The notes: generated by a model from the sequence alone, not told the origin. Positions 6,893 through 13,789 are shown, numbered from the stretch's first letter. The stretch is DNA of 16,809 nucleotides from Anaerolineales bacterium (GCA_016789485.1 JAEURE010000028.1:1-16809); one strand, 5' to 3'. Numbers and translations are program-made.

Positions 6893-8044
6893 TTAAGGTT
6901 TTTCGAAGGGATTGAATAGCTTCTGATGTTCTTCTATGGCAAAGCGGTCTGTCATACCTGCAATGTAATCGCAAATGGTGCGTTCCAGTCCGCGCTTTTC
7001 GATGAAGAATTGAATATGGTCGGGAAGCATGGCAGGTTCGGCGCGGTAGGCATGGAACAGGTCTGAAATAGTGCGCTCCGCTTTGACCTGCATCCGTACC
7101 ACGCGGTAGTGACGGTAGAGTTTGCTGTATAGTAAATCTTTTAATTCGCGGTTGCGGCGTTGCATCTCTTCGCTGTAGCCAATGACATTGTGTTTTAACT
7201 TTTGAATATCATTCGCCGTCTTTACTTTACTTTCTTTCAAGCGTTCATCAGTGGCTTTAACCATATCCGTGACCATGATGCCGACCAGTTGGCGGATCAT
7301 GCGGTGCCGTTCCATGTCGCTCAGGGTTGTCCCTCGCCAGTTGTAGGTTTCGCGCAGGATTTCCCACAAGGCAATTCCTTCAAGGATTTCAGGGCGAAGC
7401 ATGCCCGAGCGCAAGCCGTCATCGAGATCATGAGTTGTGTAAGCCAGTTCGTCTGCGACATTGGCTATTTGCGTTTCGAGGTTGCCGCGCAAGTCGGGGT
7501 TGAAATCACGAGCGTCGGAAATGTCATATTCTGATTCGTGCTTGACCATGCCTTCGCGTACTTCCCAGCTAAGGTTCAAGCCCGGGAATTCAGGGTAACG
7601 CTGTTCCAGCTCCGTGACGATGCGCAGGGATTGTTTGTTGTGATCGAAGCCGCCGTAGTCTTTCATCAACCTTGCGAGGGCGATTTCACCTGAATGGCCG
7701 AAAGGCGAATGCCCCAGATCGTGGGCGAGACAAATCGCTTCGACAAGGTCTTCGTTCCCACCCAGGGCGCGGGCTAATGTCCGGCCGATCTGAGCAACTT
7801 CCAGTGTGTGGGTGAGGCGGGTTCGGAAATGGTCGCCTTCGAAGTTAATAAAGACCTGCGTCTTATATTCCAGTCTACGAAAGGCAGTGGTGTGCAGGAT
7901 GCGATCGCGGTCACGCTGAAAAGAAGTGCGGTATTCAGGCTCGCCGTCGAGATAGGCGCGGCCTTTGGTATCCCTGCTGCGCATTCCGTAGGGTGCCAGG
8001 CTTTTGTCTTCGATCTCTTCAAGCTGTTGACGGGTAAAGAACAT
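6893..8044 (-). CDS. dgt: Deoxyguanosinetriphosphate triphosphohydrolase-like HD protein
   Basis: An HD-superfamily enzyme that hydrolyses dNTPs to deoxynucleosides and triphosphate, helping to set nucleotide pools. From ATG at 8044 it has 383 residues. Metal ligands are visible: H79 in RLTHTLEVAQ, H108-D109 in LAHDLGHSPFGH and D198 in VADELAY. YRTSFQRDRDRILHTTAFRRL near 38-58 and YKTQVF are family hallmarks. The open frame continues upstream to an ATG at 8092, but those extra 16 codons lie inside a perfect inverted repeat close to tRNA-Leu, and homologues as I recall them begin near MFFTRQQLEEIED, so I prefer 8044. The ribosome binding site there is weak (AAAAAGG). It lies 52 bases downstream of tRNA-Leu and may share its transcript. 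Substrate preference within the family (dGTP or broad) cannot be read here. Confidence 0.93.
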   Translation of the reverse strand: MFFTRQQLEEIEDKSLAPYGMRSRDTKGRAYLDGEPEYRTSFQRDRDRILHTTAFRRLEYKTQVFINFEGDHFRTRLTHTLEVAQIGRTLARALGGNEDLVEAICLAHDLGHSPFGHSGEIALARLMKDYGGFDHNKQSLRIVTELEQRYPEFPGLNLSWEVREGMVKHESEYDISDARDFNPDLRGNLETQIANVADELAYTTHDLDDGLRSGMLRPEILEGIALWEILRETYNWRGTTLSDMERHRMIRQLVGIMVTDMVKATDERLKESKVKTANDIQKLKHNVIGYSEEMQRRNRELKDLLYSKLYRHYRVVRMQVKAERTISDLFHAYRAEPAMLPDHIQFFIEKRGLERTICDYIAGMTDRFAIEEHQKLFNPFEKP

Positions 8045-8063
8045 GGCTGCCTTTTTGATGAAG

Positions 8064-8092
8064 ATGTCATTGCGAACAATTCGCAATGACAT
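8064..8092. repeat. 13-bp perfect inverted repeat between tRNA-Leu and dgt
   Basis: ATGTCATTGCGAA (8064-8076) and its exact complement (8080-8092) surround a CAA loop. There is no T run after it on either strand, so it is not a standard terminator. The TCATTGCGA core resembles short dispersed palindromic repeats that I recall from several bacterial genomes. Confidence 0.7.
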
Positions 8093-8096
8093 TGAG

Positions 8097-8180
8097 TGGG
8101 GCGAGAGGGGGTCGAACCCTCACGTTGTTACCAACGACAGATTTTAAGTCTGTTGCGTCTGCCGATTCCGCCATCGCCCC
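8097..8180 (-). tRNA. tRNA-Leu (anticodon TAA)
   Basis: Read on the minus strand, an 84-base type II tRNA. The acceptor GGGGCGA pairs with TCGCCCC, the anticodon arm is ACAGA-CTTAAAA-TCTGT with anticodon TAA, the long variable arm contains CGTTG..CAACG, and the T arm is GAGGG-TTCGACC-CCCTC. The discriminator is A and CCA is not encoded (CTC follows). The 127-base spacer upstream (8181-8307), after mgsA, holds only weak promoter-like sequence (TAAAAT at 8191-8196 with a poor TTCTAA -35). Confidence 0.97.
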
Positions 8181-8307
8181 AACGGGCGTAATTTTACTAT
8201 AAATTGTGAAGGTTTAGAATGGAGTGCTGCGCTTCTTTCCGCGGCTCAGCTTGTTTACTGGATCTATGACACTTGTTTGCGCTGAATCCGCAACTGCGAA
8301 TGCTTGA

Positions 8308-8784
8308 CTACTTCGCCGCATCACCCAAAGCTATCTTCCTTGAAACGTAGTTTTCATAATCGGGCACGAGGCGATCATACTCGCCGTCCATGAGCGGGGA
8401 GGAGATCATAAAGTCTGCTGAAGCGCGGTTGTTGGCGATGGGGATGTTCCAGACCACAGCCATGCGCAGGAGCGCCTTTACGTCAGGGTCGTGCGGCTGG
8501 GGCTCCAACGGGTCCCAGAAGAAAATAAGGAAATCAATTTTGTTTTCCACGATCTTCGCGCCGATCTGCTGATCGCCGCCGAGCGGTCCGCTTTTGAGCT
8601 TGATGATCTTGAAGCCGAGTTCCTTTTCCAGGATTTTTCCTGTAGAGCCTGTTGCATAAACTTTATGGTGTGCGAGCAGGTCACGGTTGAATTTTGCCCA
8701 TTCGATCAAGTCTCGTTTTTTATTGTCATGTGCCACGAGTGCGATCTTCTTATCATGTTCCATTGGAATTTTTTTGTGAGCCAT
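8308..8784 (-). CDS. mgsA: Methylglyoxal synthase
   Basis: Converts dihydroxyacetone phosphate to methylglyoxal and inorganic phosphate, a glycolytic bypass that relieves sugar-phosphate build-up and is normally inhibited by Pi. The 158 residues match the family size. Key residues fall at the same numbers as in the E. coli enzyme: H19 in ALVAHD, GSTG at 46-49 (phosphate loop), D71 in [12 protein letters not shown]91 and H98/D101 in [23 protein letters not shown] follows at 118-125. AGGAG (complement of 8789-8793) sits 4 bases before the ATG. The gene begins 25 bases after the polyphosphate glucokinase stop, so the two are almost certainly in one operon. The shared theme is entry of sugar into glycolysis and phosphate balance, which is inference. 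Confidence 0.96.
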   Translation of the reverse strand: MAHKKIPMEHDKKIALVAHDNKKRDLIEWAKFNRDLLAHHKVYATGSTGKILEKELGFKIIKLKSGPLGGDQQIGAKIVENKIDFLIFFWDPLEPQPHDPDVKALLRMAVVWNIPIANNRASADFMISSPLMDGEYDRLVPDYENYVSRKIALGDAAK

Positions 8785-8809
8785 TTCGCTCCTGTCTGTG
8801 CTGAATTCG

Positions 8810-9544
8810 TTATTTGTGCAAAGCTCCCAGCGCCGCGCCGACGATGCCCGCCCCGTTCAATAATTGCGCAGGCACGGCGGGGGTTTCAATGGTGAGCAAT
8901 GGCAGGAATTTTTCAGAGTCTTTGCTGATGCCGCCGCCGATGACGAATAGATCAGGCCAGAAAAGTTTTTCCATGGTGTTCAAATATCTATTCACCCTTT
9001 TTGCGTATTTTTTCCAGGAGAGTTTATCGCGTTCTCGGGCGAAGGCAGAGGCGCGAAATTCGGCGTCGACGCCGTTTATTTCGAGGTGGCCAAATTCTGT
9101 GTTGGGGATCAGTTGTCCGCGGTGAAAGATCGCCGTGCCTATGCCTGTCCCGAGGGTAATCATGATGACTGTCCCGGGTTGGCCGCGTCCCGCACCAAAG
9201 GCCATCTCAGCCAGCCCAGCCGCATCCGCGTCGTTGATCAGGGTGCATTCACAGCCAGTGACTTTGGTGAAGAGTGCGTCTGCGTTGGTGCCGACCCACT
9301 TTTCAGAGACGTTGGCTGCCATTAAGGCGACTCCGCCTTTGATCGGCGCAGGGAAGCCAATGCCGATTGGACCGTTCCAGTTAAAAGATTGCGCGATCTG
9401 CTTGACAACTTCCGCAATAGGCTCAGGCTCCCCTTTTTTAGGCGTCTTAACGCGAATCCGTTCCGCCAGCATTTCGCCGGTTTCTGTGTCTACAGGCGCG
9501 CCTTTGATGCCTGATCCGCCTACGTCAATTCCGAGAATGTTCAT
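8810..9544 (-). CDS. ppgK: Polyphosphate glucokinase (ROK family)
   Basis: Phosphorylates glucose to glucose-6-phosphate using inorganic polyphosphate, often also ATP, as donor. The 244-residue protein starts at ATG 9544. It has DVGGSGIKG at 7-15 (phosphate-1 loop), catalytic D105 in [16 protein letters not shown] at 131-138, [11 protein letters not shown] at 145-155 and VIGGGISK at 201-208. The segment [14 protein letters not shown] near 175-188 is characteristic of the polyphosphate-using subgroup. The ROK zinc-binding cysteines are absent, as expected for this subgroup. The open frame runs 81 codons further upstream, but that part overlaps the preceding gene and the ROK fold begins exactly at [11 protein letters not shown] modest AGGA site is 9 bases upstream. 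It lies between an M20 peptidase gene (61 bases before) and mgsA (25 bases after). Confidence 0.93.
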   Translation of the reverse strand: MNILGIDVGGSGIKGAPVDTETGEMLAERIRVKTPKKGEPEPIAEVVKQIAQSFNWNGPIGIGFPAPIKGGVALMAANVSEKWVGTNADALFTKVTGCECTLINDADAAGLAEMAFGAGRGQPGTVIMITLGTGIGTAIFHRGQLIPNTEFGHLEINGVDAEFRASAFARERDKLSWKKYAKRVNRYLNTMEKLFWPDLFVIGGGISKDSEKFLPLLTIETPAVPAQLLNGAGIVGAALGALHK

Positions 9545-9605
9545 GGTTTGTGTTCCTGTAAATTGGATTTTGTAACAGGTGAATTGAACCACATCCCTGT
9601 TAATT

Positions 9606-10934
9606 TCAACTGAATCTTTCCAAAGCTTTGTAAATTGCATTTGTCCCAAAATCGATAGCGGCGACGGGGACGCGCTCGTTCGCTGCGTGAATGGTCGCTG
9701 TAAAGTTAAAATCTTCAGGGAGGGTGAGCGGCAGGAAGCCGTACGTCTGAATGCCAAGCTTGGTAAAAAAACGCCCATCGGTGACACCGCTCAAAAGCAA
9801 GGGGATTGGAATGCCTTCAGGGTCCGCTTCACGCAGTATCTGGGAAAACATCTTGAACATTCCCATATCCGGTTCAGATGGGCCCTGTTCAAATTGAACG
9901 ATTTCAAGCTCAACATCCTTTCCAACAATTGGTTGCAATTCATTGATCATATCCTCAGGTTTAAAGCCTGGCAGCAGGCGTCCATCCAGTTCCAGAGAAA
10001 TTTCGCTGGGTATCACGTTTATTTTTGTGCTGCCATTCAGGATGGTGGGGCTGACCGTGTTGTGGAAAAGCGGGTAAAAGACTCGCCCGCGCTTGCCAAG
10101 TACGTTTAAAATGGATTGTGTCAAGAAGGGGTTGTTCAATTGTCCAAGCAGCAAGCCCTGCGCGCCGCCAAGTGCAGAAGCCATCGCTTCCACCATCATC
10201 TGCGCTGGGGGAGTGATATGCACAGGTGTATGGTTTTCATCCAAGCGTTTGAGCAACTGTGATAGCTGCGCCATTGCACCGCCGCGCACAGGCATGGAGC
10301 CGTGCCCGCCTTGTCCGCGGACAATTGCTTTCATCCAGCAAATCTGCTTTTCCGAGATCATAATTGGATAAAAGCGTTTTTTGCCGATTTGCAGCGTAAA
10401 CCCGCCAAACTCGCCAATGGCGTAGCGAATATCCTTGAATAATTCTGGATGTTCTTCCACGAGGAATTTTACGCCGAAGTCGCCGCCCGCTTCTTCATCG
10501 CTGACAATTGCCAGCAAAATATCCCCGGCAGGCTGCAACCCTTCGGCTTTTGCACGCAGGAAGGCAGCCACCATCATGGCTACACCGCCTTTCATGTCCA
10601 GCGCGCCGCGCCCCCAGATCATTCCATCCACGACCTTTCCTTCAAATGGCGGATAATCCCATTTTTGATTTTCTGTTGTAACCACATCCACATGGCCATA
10701 CATCAGGATAGGCTTTGCTTTCCCTGTGCCTTTCAGGTGAGCAACCAAATTTGGACGATTCGCTGTTTTCTGGAGAATGGTGGATTCGATTCCTGCTTCT
10801 GCCAACAATCCGCGAATGTAGGCGATGCATGCGGCTTCATTCCCCGGAGGGTTGGTTGTATCAAATTGAATTAATTTTTGCAGGATCTCTGCCGGGCGGT
10901 TGTATATTTGCGAATCAGCATGCTGTATTGCCAT
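9606..10934 (-). CDS. M20 family metallopeptidase (ArgE/DapE-like)
   Basis: A dinuclear zinc amidohydrolase of the M20 family, which cleaves amide bonds in small peptides or N-acyl amino acids. With the ATG at 10934 it has 442 residues. Zinc and catalytic residues are visible: H81 and D83 in GHVDVV, D113 in [11 protein letters not shown]147/E148 in SDEEAGG, E175 in GEFGG, and a late His in TIHAANERV. The inserted dimerisation domain (about 197-315) contains [14 protein letters not shown] with a 5-base spacer supports ATG 10934 over an ATG 12 codons upstream. The sequence resembles carboxypeptidase-like M20 enzymes at least as much as true ArgE or DapE, so I give no symbol. It is first in a likely operon with ppgK and mgsA, with a TATAAT at 10954-10959 upstream. 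It stops with TGA. Confidence 0.9.
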   Translation of the reverse strand: MAIQHADSQIYNRPAEILQKLIQFDTTNPPGNEAACIAYIRGLLAEAGIESTILQKTANRPNLVAHLKGTGKAKPILMYGHVDVVTTENQKWDYPPFEGKVVDGMIWGRGALDMKGGVAMMVAAFLRAKAEGLQPAGDILLAIVSDEEAGGDFGVKFLVEEHPELFKDIRYAIGEFGGFTLQIGKKRFYPIMISEKQICWMKAIVRGQGGHGSMPVRGGAMAQLSQLLKRLDENHTPVHITPPAQMMVEAMASALGGAQGLLLGQLNNPFLTQSILNVLGKRGRVFYPLFHNTVSPTILNGSTKINVIPSEISLELDGRLLPGFKPEDMINELQPIVGKDVELEIVQFEQGPSEPDMGMFKMFSQILREADPEGIPIPLLLSGVTDGRFFTKLGIQTYGFLPLTLPEDFNFTATIHAANERVPVAAIDFGTNAIYKALERFS

Positions 10935-10953
10935 CTGGTCTCCATTTTTAATG

Positions 10954-10959
10954 ATTATA
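10954..10959 (-). promoter_or_regulatory. Putative -10 element of the M20-ppgK-mgsA operon
   Basis: TATAAT on the minus strand, 19 bases before the M20 ATG and downstream of the kinase terminator hairpin. No good -35 is present at 16-18 bases (TGTCCT at 17), so the start point is approximate. Confidence 0.45.
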
Positions 10960-11007
10960 TAGCACCCCATATAAAAAGGACAGGCGCGAGTCTTTATGGT
11001 TATCTAA

Positions 11008-11044
11008 ATCAAAAGGCTTTCCTTTTATTGGAAAGCCTTTTGAT
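11008..11044 (-). terminator. 15-bp hairpin terminator after the histidine kinase
   Basis: ATCAAAAGGCTTTCC (11008-11022) pairs perfectly with 11030-11044 around a 7-base loop. On the minus strand it begins 2 bases after the kinase stop and its 3' arm ends GCCTTTTGAT. It separates the kinase from the M20 operon. Confidence 0.72.
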
Positions 11045-11046
11045 CA

Positions 11047-11352
11047 TTATTTGTTCGAAGAAGTTGGCGGGTCAATCGGTAACTGCAAAAAAAATGTGCT
11101 GCCGGGAAAATTGGTTTCGTCGTGACGCAAGCTTTCCACCCAGGCCTTTCCGCCGTGCGACCGTGCCACACCGCGTACGATTGCCAACCCCAAACCAGGT
11201 CCACCGCCCTTGAACGTAGTTTTTCCAGAGGAGTGTACCGTCGCATTCCCGACTTGATAGAACTTTTCAAATATCAATTCGTGGTGTTCGGCATCCAAGC
11301 CGATGCCCGTATCCTTGACGCTGATTTCAACGCCGGGCGTGTCTATATCCAT
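11047..11352 (-). CDS. C-terminal fragment of a histidine kinase (ATPase domain end), cut off by an in-frame TGA
   Basis: This piece holds the second half of a HATPase_c domain: the G1 box DTGIG at 14-18, an F box around FEKFYQ at 28-33 and the G2 box GPGLGL at 51-56. The family's final strand (STFFLQLPI) closes the domain. It is in the same reading frame as the upstream sensor/HisKA half, separated by one TGA (11371-11373) and six sense codons. An ATG at 11352 could restart translation, but no ribosome binding site is visible there. On its own this fragment lacks the N box and the phosphorylatable His, so it could not be a working kinase. Reasonable readings are a pseudogene by nonsense mutation, a sequencing error, or readthrough. 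It ends with TAA next to a strong hairpin. Confidence 0.75.
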   Translation of the reverse strand: MDIDTPGVEISVKDTGIGLDAEHHELIFEKFYQVGNATVHSSGKTTFKGGGPGLGLAIVRGVARSHGGKAWVESLRHDETNFPGSTFFLQLPIDPPTSSNK

Positions 11353-11370
11353 GACAATCGGATACGAACT

Positions 11371-12282
11371 TCAGATCACCTTGCCGCCGTCCGGTGTGTA
11401 TTTGATGGCATTAACAATCAAATGGTACAAGGCTTTTTGGATCAAGCTGGGATCGGCGTTAATGTTTGGCGTACTCGGATCCTGCTCGACGATCAGTTCA
11501 ATGTTACGTTCTGCGGCCGCTTTGGAAATGTTTTGCATTGTGTCGGTGATTACTCTTTTTAATGGCACGGGCGCGGTGCGGATCTTTAATGTCTCGCTGT
11601 CGATGCGGGTTACATCCAGCATGGTGTTGACCACTTCATGCATTCGGTCTGCACCTTTAATGATCCCGTCCATTACTTCACCCAGCACAGGATTATTTTT
11701 TATTTCAGAAAAGGAACTCAGCACATTGACATATCCTTTAAGGACGGTCAACGGGGTACGAAGTTCGTGCGCTGCGACCTGAATGAATTCCAGTTTGTTG
11801 CGGTCAAGGTGATGTAGTACCTTGTTTGTGTTTTGCAGATCTTGAATTGCGATTTGATCGTTCTCGCGGATGCGGTCCAGTGTGGTGCGGATGATGTTGA
11901 TTGCCATGCTTGGGCTGCGGCTGAGCATGGTCTCGAAGCTTTTTTTATCCATCTCCAGCACGGTGCAGTTCGTGAGCGTGCGCACGGTTGCTGAGCGCGG
12001 CACATTTTGGATCAATGCCATTTCTCCCACCAGATCACCTTTGCTCGCGATTCTTAAGATGCGTTCCCCATCCTGCTCGCTGATGTTTTTGCTGATGGTG
12101 GCAATCCCGTCCGCAATAATATAAAAGACCTCCTCATATGCGCCTTCGTGGCACAATGTGTATTCAGGAGGATATATGCAAATGTGCGACAAGGCCGCCA
12201 TTTCTTGCAACTCACGTTCCGTCAATCCCTTGAACGCCAAATGTAAAAGGGTGGTTTTGTCGATTGGCTGCGTTTCGATCAT
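11371..12282 (-). CDS. Cyclic-nucleotide-sensor histidine kinase, N-terminal part, truncated by in-frame TGA
   Basis: The 303 residues contain a CRP-like cyclic-nucleotide-binding domain (about 20-135), with the phosphate cassette GEMALIQNVPRSATV at 86-100 (E87, R96). A coiled linker follows (135-165). The HisKA domain has the H box VAAHELRTPLTVL with H172. The start of HATPase_c has the N box NAIKYTPDGG (N291). Translation then meets TGA after GGKVI, before the G1 box; the rest of the ATPase domain continues in the same frame to 11047. Intact length would be about 411 codons. No transmembrane helix is present, so it should be a soluble sensor. No response regulator is nearby. No Shine-Dalgarno is visible, and a TATACT ends 6 bases before the ATG, which suggests a leaderless transcript. 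As written the product would lack ATP binding and be inactive. Confidence 0.85.
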   Translation of the reverse strand: MIETQPIDKTTLLHLAFKGLTERELQEMAALSHICIYPPEYTLCHEGAYEEVFYIIADGIATISKNISEQDGERILRIASKGDLVGEMALIQNVPRSATVRTLTNCTVLEMDKKSFETMLSRSPSMAINIIRTTLDRIRENDQIAIQDLQNTNKVLHHLDRNKLEFIQVAAHELRTPLTVLKGYVNVLSSFSEIKNNPVLGEVMDGIIKGADRMHEVVNTMLDVTRIDSETLKIRTAPVPLKRVITDTMQNISKAAAERNIELIVEQDPSTPNINADPSLIQKALYHLIVNAIKYTPDGGKVI

Positions 12283-12288
12283 TGCGAC

Positions 12289-12294
12289 AGTATA
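12289..12294 (-). promoter_or_regulatory. Putative -10 element for a leaderless histidine kinase mRNA
   Basis: TATACT lies exactly 6 bases before the kinase ATG, the usual distance from a -10 to the transcription start, and there is no ribosome binding site. A TTGACA is present but only 4 bases upstream of it, so it cannot be the matching -35. Confidence 0.35.
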
Positions 12295-12365
12295 ACGTTG
12301 TCAAGGGTGGACATTCATTGCTTTTGAATGATAATTTTGGGAAGTTCATGCCGCGGGTCACTTTA

Positions 12366-12410
12366 AAGCAAGAGAGCGTTTGAATTGAATATTCAAACGC
12401 TCTCTTGCTT
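12366..12410 (-). terminator. 20-bp perfect hairpin downstream of tRNA-Asp
   Basis: The arms 12366-12385 and 12391-12410 are exact complements around a TGAAT loop. It lies 17 bases beyond the tRNA-Asp 3' end on the minus strand, and the 3' arm ends in CTTGCTTTAAAG. Position fits a terminator; the T run is weak and the stem is unusually long and perfect. Confidence 0.6.
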
Positions 12411-12426
12411 ATAGCATTCAAACCAG

Positions 12427-12500
12427 CGGTCCCGACGGGATTCGAACCCGCGATCTCGGCCTTGACAGGGCCGCATGTTAGGCCGCTACACCACGGGACC
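12427..12500 (-). tRNA. tRNA-Asp (anticodon GTC)
   Basis: Read on the minus strand, a 74-base tRNA. The acceptor GGTCCCG pairs with CGGGACC, the anticodon arm is CGGCC-CTGTCAA-GGCCG with anticodon GTC, and the T arm is GCGGG-TTCGAAT-CCCGT. The discriminator is G and CCA is not encoded. A near-consensus promoter (12520-12548) lies just upstream. Confidence 0.97.
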
Positions 12501-12519
12501 AACTAACTGAGCGGGCAGT

Positions 12520-12548
12520 AGTTTACCATGACGGTATGGGCGTGTCAA
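12520..12548 (-). promoter_or_regulatory. Sigma-70-type promoter of tRNA-Asp
   Basis: TTGACA (12543-12548) and TAAACT (12520-12525) on the minus strand are separated by exactly 17 bases. The -10 ends 19 bases before the mature tRNA-Asp 5' end. Confidence 0.8.
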
Positions 12549-12560
12549 TACAATATAGCT

Positions 12561-12658
12561 TTAAACAAAAAGGCTTCCTCGGAGGAGTAAACCCATATCA
12601 TCCCTCCTGCAGGGGCAACCATTGATACTGAACGTACATGTCAATTAAACAAAAAGGC
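12561..12658. repeat. Two copies of a 14-bp direct repeat (12561-12574 and 12645-12658)
   Basis: TTAAACAAAAAGGC occurs twice, exactly, 84 bases apart. Each copy has TGTCAA (TTGACA on the minus strand) nearby on its left, at 12543-12548 and 12639-12644. On the minus strand each unit reads as a T-rich terminator end followed by a -35 box, so the arrangement looks duplicated. Confidence 0.75.
12563..12593 (-). terminator. Intrinsic terminator between tRNA-Arg and tRNA-Asp
   Basis: On the minus strand GGTTTACTC pairs with GAGGAAGCC (one mismatch, one G-T pair) around a CTCC loop, followed at once by TTTTTGTTT. It should end transcripts coming from tRNA-Arg before the tRNA-Asp promoter. Confidence 0.6.
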
Positions 12659-12730
12659 GCCCCAGGCAGGAGTCGAACCCACAACCTACTGATCCGAAGT
12701 CAGGCGCTCTATCCATTGAGCTACTGAGGC
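12658..12730 (-). tRNA. tRNA-Arg (anticodon TCG)
   Basis: Read on the minus strand, a 73-base tRNA. The acceptor GCCTCAG pairs with CTGGGGC (one T-G pair), the D arm is GCTCAATGGATAGAGC, the anticodon loop is CTTCGGA with anticodon TCG (reads CGA and probably CGG), and the T arm is GTGGG-TTCGACT-CCTGC with two wobble pairs. The discriminator is G and CCA is not encoded. A TTTTT run follows the 3' end directly. Confidence 0.95.
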
Positions 12731-12738
12731 GTGTCAAA

Positions 12739-12768
12739 ATTATACACGACGATTTGCCCACAATGCAA
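12739..12768 (-). promoter_or_regulatory. Promoter of tRNA-Arg
   Basis: TTGCAT (12763-12768) and TATAAT (12739-12744) on the minus strand are 18 bases apart. The -10 ends 8 bases before the tRNA 5' end, so little or no 5' leader is transcribed. It overlaps the divergent moxR promoter. Confidence 0.7.
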
Positions 12769-12783
12769 GCCACATGATAGAAT
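12754..12783 (+). promoter_or_regulatory. Promoter of the moxR operon (extended -10)
   Basis: TTGCCC (12754-12759) and TAGAAT (12778-12783) are 18 bases apart. TG at 12775-12776 gives an extended -10 (TGATAGAAT). The -35 lies within the spacer of the divergent tRNA-Arg promoter. Confidence 0.6.
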
Positions 12784-12814
12784 CCCCGTATCTCTTCCGA
12801 AAGGATATTTATCG

Positions 12815-13789
12815 ATGGCAGACATTAAAGCGTTTGGCGAGAACGTGATCGGCAATCTCGAGAAGGTGATCGTGGGGAAGCGGCAATCCGTTGAGCTTAT
12901 TGTGATCGGCTTGCTATGCCAGGGACATATTTTGATCGAGGATGTGCCCGGTGTTGGAAAGACCATGCTTGCGCGGAGTCTGGCGCGGTCATTGGATTGT
13001 GTTTTCAATCGCATCCAATTTACCCCGGACATGCTTCCAAGTGATGTGACGGGCGTCTCAATTTACAATCAACAGAAAAATAAATTCGAATTTCGAGCGG
13101 GCCCCATTATTGGGCAGATCATCCTGGCGGACGAGATCAACCGAGCCACGCCGAAAACACAGGCAGCTTTATTGGAAGCCATGGAAGAGCGTCAGGTGAC
13201 CGTGGATGGAGAAACGCACATTCTCCCCAAGCCATTCATGGTGCTTGCCACCCAGAATCCGATTGAATATGAAGGAACTTTTCCGCTCCCTGAGGCGCAG
13301 TTGGATCGTTTTCTATTGCGTTTGCGGCTGGGATATCCAAGCATTGCGGATGAGATCCGCGTGATGGATGACCAGCAGCTGCGGCATCCGCTGGATTTGT
13401 TGAAACCAGTGGTTAAGTTGAAGGAGATTCAGCAGGCGATTGACGAAGTAAAACATATCTATGTCTCTCCTTTGATCAAAAAATACATCGTGGAATTGAC
13501 CACCCGTACCCGCCAAAGCGCGGATGTGTATCTCGGCGCAAGTCCGCGTGGAAGTTTATCTCTTGCGCGAGCGGGTCAGGCGCGCGCTGCCCTGATGGGG
13601 CGTGACCATGTTCTGCCGGACGATATCAAAGCGCTGGCGGTTTCTGTTTTGGCGCATCGTATTATTGTCAGCCCTGCAGCGCGTCTGCGGGATTTAAGTT
13701 CCGACAAGATCGTGCAGGAAATTATTCTCGCCACACCCGTTCCGGGCGGAGATTTCTCCTCAGAAATTATACGGAAGAAGACAAAGTGA
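12815..13789 (+). CDS. MoxR family AAA+ ATPase
   Basis: MoxR ATPases act as cytoplasmic chaperone-like machines, usually with DUF58 and von Willebrand-type partner proteins. The 324-residue protein has Walker A (VPGVGKT, K49/T50), Walker B (ILADE, D106/E107), sensor 1 N148 in LATQNP and the arginine-finger region LDRF with R165. The C-terminal lid domain (about 215-315) includes YLGASPRGSLSLARAGQARA. ATG 12815 is preferred over the longer open frame because AAGGA at 12801-12805 sits 9 bases upstream, the extended -10 promoter is within the longer frame, and homologues begin with this short lead. Its TGA stop overlaps the GTG start of the DUF58 gene by 4 bases (GTGA), so translation is coupled. 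Confidence 0.95.
   Translation: MADIKAFGENVIGNLEKVIVGKRQSVELIVIGLLCQGHILIEDVPGVGKTMLARSLARSLDCVFNRIQFTPDMLPSDVTGVSIYNQQKNKFEFRAGPIIGQIILADEINRATPKTQAALLEAMEERQVTVDGETHILPKPFMVLATQNPIEYEGTFPLPEAQLDRFLLRLRLGYPSIADEIRVMDDQQLRHPLDLLKPVVKLKEIQQAIDEVKHIYVSPLIKKYIVELTTRTRQSADVYLGASPRGSLSLARAGQARAALMGRDHVLPDDIKALAVSVLAHRIIVSPAARLRDLSSDKIVQEIILATPVPGGDFSSEIIRKKTK

Noticed and set aside
8045..8092. The longer dgt start at ATG 8092
   Set aside because: The extra 16 codons are made of the inverted repeat and are not family-like; the internal ATG matches where the family normally begins.
9545..9787. An N-terminal extension of the polyphosphate glucokinase
   Set aside because: It overlaps the M20 gene out of frame, has low-complexity composition, and the ROK fold starts exactly at the internal ATG.
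11371..11373. TGA as a recoded codon (Trp, Gly or selenocysteine)
   Set aside because: TGA ends the M20 and MoxR genes at sensible places, there is no Cys or Sec context in this part of a histidine kinase, and I see no clear selenocysteine element. Mutation or error is simpler.
12289..12304. TTGACA next to TATACT as a full promoter for the kinase
   Set aside because: Only 4 bases separate the boxes, far from the 16-18 needed.
12212..12502. A minus-strand frame that includes tRNA-Asp and the kinase start
   Set aside because: Most of it is the tRNA and the terminator hairpin read as protein.
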